Source: Methylococcaceae bacterium
GTDB lineage: Bacteria > Pseudomonadota > Gammaproteobacteria > Methylococcales > Methylomonadaceae
DNA: 8,139 bases
NCBI GenBank assembly: GCA_005779525.1
Contig: SXIZ01000201.1
Span: forward strand, 1 to 8,139
Reading direction: 5' to 3'
Shown: positions 1-5,296 of the stretch, piece by piece
Numbering within the stretch: position 1 is the stretch's first letter
Layout: each line of letters begins with the position of its first letter
Program-made: the position numbers and the translations under genes
The notes under the pieces: generated by a model
What the model saw: the letters and a program-made list of their open reading frames with translations, nothing else
The model's database searches: none
What the model was told of the DNA's origin: nothing

Positions 1-327
1 ACAGCAGCTAACGCTGGCAAGGGCGCAATCGAACGCGAAGATTTGAATGGTGGTTATGTGCAGCTTATGTATAAAATTGACCAAGTCTTCCGCCATGATG
101 GTGTATTAATACCTTATGCGAAGTGGCAGACATATCGTGGTGCCTGGAAAGGTGCGAGTAACGCACCACGCGTTGCCGTGGATGAAATTGAAGTCGGCTT
201 TGAGTACCAAATCATGAAAGCCGTTGAAGTAGTGATGGCCTATTCAAGCATGGATAGAACCAATGTCAGTAATCTAGGTCAGGCATCCGGCGATATGATG
301 AGAATGCAATTACAGTGGAATTACTAA
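1..327 (+). CDS. Outer-membrane porin, C-terminal part (phosphate-selective porin O/P-like)
   Basis: The reading frame is open from base 1 to the TAA at 325-327, so the gene starts before the window and only its last 108 residues are visible. The sequence alternates polar and hydrophobic residues in short stretches typical of beta strands (GGYVQLMYKID, VLIPYAKWQTYRGAW, VDEIEVGFEYQI, VEVVMAYSSMDR, MMRMQLQWNY). It ends in an aromatic residue, as expected for the C-terminal strand recognised by the BAM machinery. The late pattern of an EIEVGFEYQ strand, a VEVVMAYS strand and a final QLQWNY strand resembles the OprO/OprP-type porin family. This family forms trimeric anion or phosphate channels in the outer membrane. 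Family assignment is from memory of the pattern, the substrate is unknown, and another 16- to 18-strand porin is possible. Two terminators follow, so this is the last gene of its transcript. Confidence 0.72.
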   Translation, partial: TAANAGKGAIEREDLNGGYVQLMYKIDQVFRHDGVLIPYAKWQTYRGAWKGASNAPRVAVDEIEVGFEYQIMKAVEVVMAYSSMDRTNVSNLGQASGDMMRMQLQWNY

Positions 328-374
328 ATTTAGCTTTATGATGACATAAGTTCTAACTCATTGGTACATGCCTC

Positions 375-412
375 GAGTATGAAAATCGTCAGATTTTCAT
401 ACTCAATTTTTT
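375..412 (+). terminator. Rho-independent terminator behind the porin gene
   Basis: A perfect 13-bp stem (375-387 gagtatgaaaatc pairing with 392-404) encloses a 4-nt loop and is followed by aa and six T (407-412). The T-run is on the + strand side only, so it ends transcription coming from the porin gene. Confidence 0.85.
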
Positions 413-434
413 ACAAAGTCAAAATTTATTCTAT

Positions 435-466
435 GCCTTGGTGGGTTTACCTACCAGGGCTTTTTT
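435..466 (+). terminator. Second, tandem rho-independent terminator
   Basis: An 11-bp GC-rich stem (435-445 with 450-460, including two G-T pairs) closes a 4-nt loop and is followed directly by six T (461-466). It lies about 20 bases after the first terminator and has the same orientation, so together they should insulate the porin unit tightly. The rest of the gap to 557 shows no gene. Confidence 0.85.
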
Positions 467-557
467 ATTGCTAGGCTTCCCTGATGCTTTTACATATATG
501 AGCAGTAGAGGCGCTAGCGGTTTTAATGCGGTTGCTTTGAACTGCGGTCATGCCGTT

Positions 558-591
558 TAGTTTGTTCCAAGGAGATCCTTGGAACAAACTA
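558..591. repeat. Perfect 16-bp inverted repeat with 2-nt spacer
   Basis: The arm tagtttgttccaagga (558-573) is followed by ga and its exact reverse complement (576-591). The repeat lies 8 bases beyond the stop codon of the minus-strand lipoprotein gene, where a terminator is expected. However, neither side has a clear run of T on the transcript strand: the minus strand continues aaacggca. It may be a terminator with a poor tail, a 3' stabilising hairpin or a protein-binding site. Confidence 0.7.
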
Positions 592-599
592 GATTTAAA

Positions 600-1127
600 T
601 TATCGAGTAGAATTTCCGACTGATGGTTGCGGTTGAGTGGTTGCTGGTGCGGTTGATGTTGCAGGTGTTTCTGCAGGAGTGCTGGGGGCAGCCTCAGCAG
701 CAGGAGGGGCCGGTGAGGCTTCGGCCGCCGCCGCGTCGGACTCGGAAGTCAATGCTGTTTGGCACAGTAACACGCTTTCACTAAAGTTTCTGTTGGCGTC
801 GGTGAGACCTTTGGCTGAGCCGAAGTCATTGCGCAGATCAGCCAGCATTTTTTGGGGGTCGGTAGAATCTTTAAGCGTCAGCATTTTGGTATAAGCTTGA
901 TAGGCTTTTAAGCGGTCTGGATCGGCAAAAAATAGGCCGGGCATATTTGCCCCCACGGTTTCTACCACGCAGTCGCGCATACGTTCTGGTTGGATATGGT
1001 AGTCTTTGAGATCGGGGTCGTTTTGCATTTTTGTCAGTACCGCGGCTTCGAAATTCTTTTTTTCAGAACATCCAGTTAAGCAAGCCAAACAAAGAGGCAG
1101 GAGTAAGAGTGTTTTTTTTAAGGTCAT
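600..1127 (-). CDS. Small outer-membrane lipoprotein with Ala/Pro/Thr-rich tail, function unknown
   Basis: This 175-residue protein starts with a short positive n-region (MTLKK), a Leu-rich core and the lipobox LTGC, so Cys20 should be cleaved by signal peptidase II and lipidated. The next residue is Ser, not Asp, which by the Lol rule favours sorting to the outer membrane. Residues about 22-128 form a compact, probably helical domain with two cysteines (Cys53 and Cys122) that could form a periplasmic disulfide. Residues about 130-175 are low-complexity Ala/Pro/Thr/Glu, likely an unstructured tail or spacer. I do not recognise the family. No good ribosome binding site precedes the ATG, but the position of the signal sequence supports this start. 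It has no close partner: it is flanked by the porin terminators on one side and a 358-base gap on the other. Confidence 0.85.
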   Translation of the reverse strand: MTLKKTLLLLPLCLACLTGCSEKKNFEAAVLTKMQNDPDLKDYHIQPERMRDCVVETVGANMPGLFFADPDRLKAYQAYTKMLTLKDSTDPQKMLADLRNDFGSAKGLTDANRNFSESVLLCQTALTSESDAAAAEASPAPPAAEAAPSTPAETPATSTAPATTQPQPSVGNSTR

Positions 1128-1485
1128 GGTGCTACAGGGTTAATTTTTGTTGTTTTAAAAATACTAAAAGTATGCGCTGACTTTGCATGCATTAGCTGCT
1201 AAGACTTTAATATTAAAAGTTTAGGCGGTTAATCTGGGAAAGTCAGTTGTACGGCATTATACGCAAAACCAGTTTTTTTGTTACCTTGAAGTGTGAACAT
1301 TGTTGCCTAATCAAGTATTCGCTAGATGTCTAAGCAACGGAATATTTTAAGCGCCGGATAAATAGTTGATTGTGTTGTTCTGCCGAAGGCTTAGATGACA
1401 TAAAGCTGAGAAAGTTGCCTGGATGATGTTAAATTTCAGCTTGCCGCTTGGGGAGCGGCAAGCATCAGCAGTTGTTGGGTGGGGC
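1128..1485. other. Intergenic region between two minus-strand genes
   Basis: No convincing coding frame is seen. The part near 1128-1260 is AT-rich and should hold the promoter of the lipoprotein gene, but I could not pick a clear -35/-10 pair. A perfect AT palindrome (tttaatattaaa, 1206-1217) lies in it. The far end holds the hairpin at 1439-1463. Confidence 0.5.
1439..1463 (-). terminator. Hairpin, probable terminator of the coiled-coil gene
   Basis: A perfect 10-bp GC-rich stem (gcttgccgct, 1439-1448, with 1454-1463) has a 5-nt loop and starts 22 bases past the stop of the minus-strand gene that ends at 1486. On that strand it continues tgaaattt, a weak T tract, so termination may be partial. 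Confidence 0.6.
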
Positions 1486-2064
1486 TTAAACTGCGCTCAC
1501 TTCTGCACCCGCGAACGTGGCTTTCGGCACGAGAAATGGCAGTTTTTGGGAGAGTAAATGCAGAAAATCGTTAATGCGCGCCTGCAGCTGGCGTAGCTCT
1601 AGTTGGGAATTGTGGAGTAGTTGGTTTTTTTGCTGGCTCAACGCATTTAAATTTTGGCGATAGAGTTGCTGACCAAGCCCCAGATAGTCTAGCAGCTGTT
1701 GTTGCAGCTGGGTTATCCAATGCTGAGCGCTTTGGATTTTTGCCTGGATTTGATTGAGCGTCTCAGCAAGTATTTTACGTCCTTGGGCGGTTAAATCTTC
1801 GTAATGACGGTTGAGGGGGAGAACTAGGTGGTTGTTGTAATAATTAAATCCGGCGTCGCGGTAGAAGTGGTATAAGGTGGGCAATGGTTGTTGCTGATAC
1901 TGTGTAAGTTGGAATTGCAGCTCGGTGTTCAATTTAAGGCAATTCTGTAATTCTTGCGTCAAGTTTAAGATTATTTGTTCTTTTTGCGCTAATTCTTCTG
2001 CCAGCTTATTGCTGGGGGCTTCTTGGACAACTTTTTTGACTGCTGGATTCTTTTTCGCTTTCAT
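1486..2064 (-). CDS. Gln/Leu-rich coiled-coil protein, function unknown
   Basis: From the chosen start the protein has 192 residues. It opens with a Lys-rich tail (MKAKKNPAVKK). A predicted coiled coil follows at about 19-58 (KLAEELAQKEQIILNLTQEL). A short aromatic-rich segment at about 61-90 contains YHFYRDAGFNYYNN. A second long Gln/Leu-rich helix runs over about 91-175. There is no signal peptide or membrane segment, so it is probably cytoplasmic. I do not recognise the family; the architecture could suit a scaffold, a phasin-like surface coat or a nucleoid-associated protein, but no motif decides. An upstream ATG at 2103 would add 13 residues (MLQLTIIITRVVT) that do not match the charged start and has no Shine-Dalgarno; the ATG at 2064 has only a weak GAG upstream. 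The gene is divergent from the efflux operon. Confidence 0.72.
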   Translation of the reverse strand: MKAKKNPAVKKVVQEAPSNKLAEELAQKEQIILNLTQELQNCLKLNTELQFQLTQYQQQPLPTLYHFYRDAGFNYYNNHLVLPLNRHYEDLTAQGRKILAETLNQIQAKIQSAQHWITQLQQQLLDYLGLGQQLYRQNLNALSQQKNQLLHNSQLELRQLQARINDFLHLLSQKLPFLVPKATFAGAEVSAV

Positions 2065-2377
2065 AGTCACAACTCGGGTAATTATTATTGTTAATTGCAA
2101 CATGCAAACTTAGACCAGATGCGCTTGGTTGGAAGCTGAGTTTGGGTTGCAACCATGTGTTGAGTTATCAAATCGATGCGAATCAACTGACGAGACCCCG
2201 GGTTAGGCGTAAGCCTCTGAACATAGAGTTATCGCTGAATCAAGCAAATGATTTGATAAGGTTTTTTACCACAAAAAATAGTATTGAGTCAAAACATACT
2301 TAAGCTATTATCTAATCTTGGTGGGCGGTGGAGGCTAGAGTTGTATATTTGCCGCGATTCGCATACTATGTCGTTCT
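2065..2377. other. Divergent intergenic region upstream of the efflux operon
   Basis: This stretch separates the minus-strand coiled-coil gene from the plus-strand operon and must carry both promoters. It contains the candidate operon promoter at 2284-2311 and a perfect 10-bp palindrome (ggttgcaacc, 2145-2154). A short hairpin-like element (aggcgtaagcct) lies near 2200. No long dyad typical of MerR/CueR sites was found between the candidate -35 and -10. No gene is supported. Confidence 0.5.
2284..2311 (+). promoter_or_regulatory. Candidate sigma-70 promoter for the efflux operon
   Basis: TTGAGT (2284-2289, 4 of 6 to consensus) and TATTAT (2306-2311, 5 of 6) are separated by 16 bases. The -10 lies 66 bases before the ATG of the first operon gene. 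Spacing and position fit, but AT-rich DNA gives such matches by chance. Confidence 0.4.
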
Positions 2378-2797
2378 ATGTTAATCATTTCTCGTCATAT
2401 TTTGCTGGCTTTTTTATTGCTGCTGCAATTGCTTGCACCGCTGGTGCATGCGCACGCATTTCAAGGCGCTACGACTTTTGGCGTACATTTACCCGAACTC
2501 GAAGTCTTAGCTGAGCCAGTACATTCGGTGTATCTGCAGAGTGCCGAAACTTCGTTAGTGACGGATACGCTCTGTGTCAGCATGAATACTGGCATACAAC
2601 ATAAAGCGGTTGATGTAACAACTACCCAAGATACAGGACACGATCACCCGCCAATTTTGCCTGCTGCTCTGGCTTTAAATACGCAGGCACGCGTCAATCG
2701 ATGCGTGCCAAAGGTTAAGGCTTGGGTGTCACAATCTGCAAAGCTCATCTTTATCCCCTCGCTTGCGCCACGCGCACCCCCCACGCTGATACTCTAA
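2378..2797 (+). CDS. Small exported protein heading the metal-efflux operon (CzcI/CopL-like position)
   Basis: The 139-residue product begins with a Leu-rich signal peptide (MLIISRHILLAFLLLLQLLA), with likely signal peptidase I cleavage after LVHA (residue 25). The mature part of about 114 residues has scattered histidines (H26, H37, H49, H75, and H88/H90 in GHDH), two cysteines (C66, C109) and a proline-rich end (PRAPP). The signal-peptide style with a following HAH and GVHLPELE recalls the small periplasmic proteins, often of the DUF2946 or CzcI/CopL type, that precede metal-efflux genes. That link is from memory and not certain. A periplasmic metal-binding or sensing role is inferred from the histidines and from its place 91 bases before the outer-membrane factor gene. 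No good Shine-Dalgarno precedes the ATG, so translation may be weak or the start slightly different. Confidence 0.72.
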   Translation: MLIISRHILLAFLLLLQLLAPLVHAHAFQGATTFGVHLPELEVLAEPVHSVYLQSAETSLVTDTLCVSMNTGIQHKAVDVTTTQDTGHDHPPILPAALALNTQARVNRCVPKVKAWVSQSAKLIFIPSLAPRAPPTLIL

Positions 2798-2888
2798 GCC
2801 TTTTTGCAGCATGCTGTGCCGATGTGCGCATGGCGATGCTAGTTTTAAAAAATTTAATTTGGCGCTAAGGCGTCGTTGGAGCTTATCT

Positions 2889-4187
2889 ATGTTTGCCCTA
2901 GGTTTACTCAGGGGGACCACGGTCGTTGTGCTCGCAGTTACGGGCACCACTGTTGTACATGCCGCTGAAGCGAGTCGATCACTTCCTCATGCCCATCCGA
3001 TTATCGTTGAACAAGCGTTAGTCAAGCATGTGGATGCGTTGGAAGTGGATTCCAGTTTGAATTTGACTAAAGTGGTGAATCTTACCCTGGATAAATTGCC
3101 AGATCGCGTCTGGTTAAGTGCGTTGGAAGAAGAGGCGAGTGCTTTACGTAACAAAAGTGAAAGCTGGTTGGCAGGGTCTGCGAATGCTGAATTGGCATTT
3201 CAAGAGGCGACTAGCGGAACCTTGCATTATGTCGATGCTAGACTGCAAGTGCCGTTGTGGAATTTGGGGCAAAAAAATGCGCAACATAGTGTGGCTAAAG
3301 AGGCGGAAACCGATGCGTTATCGCAAGCCGATGCGGTAAAGCTGCGGGTGGCAGGTTTGGTCCGGGGAGCATTATGGAATATTGCGCTGGCTAAACTCAT
3401 GCATGAACAGGCGCAAATCGAATATCAAGTCACCGAAGCGTTGTTGGAAAAAGTCCAGCGCCGGGTGGAGTTGGGTGATTTACCGCGTGCAGATTATTTG
3501 CTGGCGCAAACTGAATTGTTACAAAAACGTTCGGTCCTGACCCAGGCAGAAGCGGAGTTGATGCATACGCGTAAACGCTATACCTCGATTACGCAATTAA
3601 CGAAAATTCCTAGCGATTTTTTGGAAAAACTGACCCCAGCAAAAGAAATCAAACAAAACCATCCTAGTTTGGTGGCATTAAATACCCAAATTGAGCGTAA
3701 GCAAGCAGAACTCAACGCCTTGCAATTGGTTGGTTCTGGGCAGACCTTATTATCTGTCGGGATCAACAGTGATGAAAGCAGCGATCCGCGCAGTAATAAA
3801 ACTCAAAGTTTTAATATCGGCGTGGTGATGCCTTTTGGCGGAGATGCGCATTTAGCGCCGCAAGTGTCGGCCATTAATGTAGCGATGACAAAGTTAATGG
3901 CGGAAAAAGCACAGTTACTTCGTGATTTGGATCAGGCGCATCATGAGGCGGAACATAATTTAGAAGTCAATGCCGCAGAATTAGAGATTGCGAATGAATT
4001 ACGTTTAGTGGCGGAGGAGCATTTAAAACTGACGCAGCTGAGTTTTTCCGCCGGGGAAATCAATTTGATGGATTTACTGAAAATTCAGGCCAGAACGCAG
4101 CAGGCAGTGTTAAATGCTAAGCAACGTTCGTTAATGCAACAGCGCGATATTGCGTTATATAACCAAGCCGTTGGGGTGCTGCCATGA
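2889..4187 (+). CDS. TolC-family outer-membrane efflux protein (CzcC/CusC/HelC-type)
   Basis: This should form the trimeric outer-membrane and periplasmic duct of the tripartite pump. From the ATG at 2889 it has 432 residues, usual for the family. Two helical-hairpin repeats are visible. The first, about 120-230, contains RRVELGDLPRADYLLAQTEL; the second, about 325-430, contains LSFSAGEINLMDLLKIQ. These are the classic paired motifs of outer-membrane efflux proteins. A signal peptide covers about residues 1-25 (cleavage near VVHA); there is no lipobox, so it is not acylated like CusC or OprM. The start is chosen because GGAG (2878-2881) lies 7 bases before it. An in-frame ATG at 2811 would add 26 residues including RRR before the hydrophobic core, but has no ribosome binding site. 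The stop overlaps the next gene's start (ATGA at 4184-4187), so translation is probably coupled. Confidence 0.9.
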   Translation: MFALGLLRGTTVVVLAVTGTTVVHAAEASRSLPHAHPIIVEQALVKHVDALEVDSSLNLTKVVNLTLDKLPDRVWLSALEEEASALRNKSESWLAGSANAELAFQEATSGTLHYVDARLQVPLWNLGQKNAQHSVAKEAETDALSQADAVKLRVAGLVRGALWNIALAKLMHEQAQIEYQVTEALLEKVQRRVELGDLPRADYLLAQTELLQKRSVLTQAEAELMHTRKRYTSITQLTKIPSDFLEKLTPAKEIKQNHPSLVALNTQIERKQAELNALQLVGSGQTLLSVGINSDESSDPRSNKTQSFNIGVVMPFGGDAHLAPQVSAINVAMTKLMAEKAQLLRDLDQAHHEAEHNLEVNAAELEIANELRLVAEEHLKLTQLSFSAGEINLMDLLKIQARTQQAVLNAKQRSLMQQRDIALYNQAVGVLP

Positions 4188-5296
4188 ACAAACAATCTCT
4201 TTTAGTCGGTTGCGCGAGCATACTGTTGTTAAGCATTAGCAACACTCAGGTTTGGGCGCTGGATAATCTGTTGCAATTATCTCCTGAGCATATTCAGAAC
4301 CTCGGTATCGAAGTGGGGCCATTGGAGGCGGTCACGAAAACGCCAGTGTTGTCTGCACCTGCCAAAGTGGTTATCCCGCCAGCGCATGAATATGTGGTCA
4401 GTGCCACCCAAGGCGGGATACTGACACAGTTACGCGTCTCCTTGGGTGATAGCGTGCAGAAAGGCCAAGTGGTGGCTGAGATTAATAGCCCTGAGCTATT
4501 AATGCTACAACGGCAATTTTTAAAGGCGAGTAACGATTTAGCGCTAATTACGAATTTATACCAACGTGATCAAAAATTATTACACGAGGGGGTGATTGCG
4601 GATCGCCGTGCGCATGAAACTGCCAGCCAGTATCAAGCCGCTTTAACCGATGTCAGCGAAGCCAAGCAATTATTGGAAATTGCTGGCATGCCCGCTGCTG
4701 ATGTTGAACAATTAAGCCATACTCATCGTTTTAATAGTTTATTAAATATTTATGCTCCCGTGACTGGCGTCGTGATGGAGCGCATGGCGGTGGCGGGGGC
4801 GCGTATTGACGCTTTAGCACCGTTGTACCGCATCGCTAATTTAGAGGAGTTGTGGTTGGAGATTAATGTTCCGCAAGAGCGGATGGCGGATATTCATTTA
4901 GGTGATAAAGCGTTAATCGAGCACACCGAGACGGCTGCCAGTATTAGCTTGTTTGGGAAAAGTGTGCATCCTGAAAATCAGACGGTCTTAGTGCGCGCCA
5001 GTATCAAAGGTCAGCCTGCGGGCATACGTGCTGGACAACATGTCAATGCGCAGATTATTTGTTCTGAAATTACCGCAGCCTTTAAGTTGCCGGATGCAGC
5101 CATTGCCCAGAATGAAGGTAAGGCCTATATTTTCGTCAAAAACGCCAATGGCTTTGTCGCCACCGAAGTGCGTGTGATCGGCAAAGAAGGGGCGACGTCT
5201 ATTATCAAGGGGCCGTTCAGTGGGCATGAGCAGTTGGCCTTAAAAGGCGCAGTGGCTTTGAAAGCACGTTGGCTAGGTTTAGGAAGTGCAGAATAA
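4184..5296 (+). CDS. RND efflux periplasmic adaptor subunit (CzcB/CusB/HelB-type)
   Basis: This membrane-fusion protein should link the inner-membrane permease to the TolC-like duct. It has 370 residues with a signal peptide (cleavage near VWA at 25). An LVGC match at residues 7-10 sits too early to be a real lipobox. The lipoyl/barrel-sandwich half motif GGILTQLRVSLGDSVQKGQ (77-95) is followed by NSPELLMLQRQF leading into an alpha-hairpin (about 103-168). The second lipoyl half lies near IYAPVTGVVMERMAVAGARI (189-208). A beta-barrel domain follows (about 220-295, with HPENQTVLVRASI in the place of the family's DPxTRTxxVR), then a membrane-proximal domain (about 300-365). It lacks a long His-rich N-terminus as in CzcB and N-terminal Met residues as in E. 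coli CusB. It overlaps the gene before by 4 bases and the gene after by 1. Confidence 0.92.
   Translation: MNKQSLLVGCASILLLSISNTQVWALDNLLQLSPEHIQNLGIEVGPLEAVTKTPVLSAPAKVVIPPAHEYVVSATQGGILTQLRVSLGDSVQKGQVVAEINSPELLMLQRQFLKASNDLALITNLYQRDQKLLHEGVIADRRAHETASQYQAALTDVSEAKQLLEIAGMPAADVEQLSHTHRFNSLLNIYAPVTGVVMERMAVAGARIDALAPLYRIANLEELWLEINVPQERMADIHLGDKALIEHTETAASISLFGKSVHPENQTVLVRASIKGQPAGIRAGQHVNAQIICSEITAAFKLPDAAIAQNEGKAYIFVKNANGFVATEVRVIGKEGATSIIKGPFSGHEQLALKGAVALKARWLGLGSAE

Noticed and set aside
637..894. An Ala/Gly-rich + strand frame opposite the lipoprotein gene
   Set aside because: It is the antisense shadow of the low-complexity tail; the minus-strand frame has a proper lipoprotein signal.
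2088..2303. A 71-codon + strand frame beginning at TTG in the divergent intergenic region
   Set aside because: It has no ATG start and no ribosome binding site, overlaps the promoter region and the 5' side of the minus-strand gene, and shows no recognisable protein pattern.
2284..2514. A + strand frame overlapping the start of the small exported protein, with a hydrophobic stretch
   Set aside because: The hydrophobic stretch is the frame-shifted shadow of the signal-peptide region of the gene at 2378, and there is no ribosome binding site.
4202..4213. Lipobox-like LVGC at residues 7-10 of the adaptor
   Set aside because: The Cys comes before the hydrophobic core, not after it, so it cannot be a signal peptidase II site; a normal cleavage site follows at VWA.
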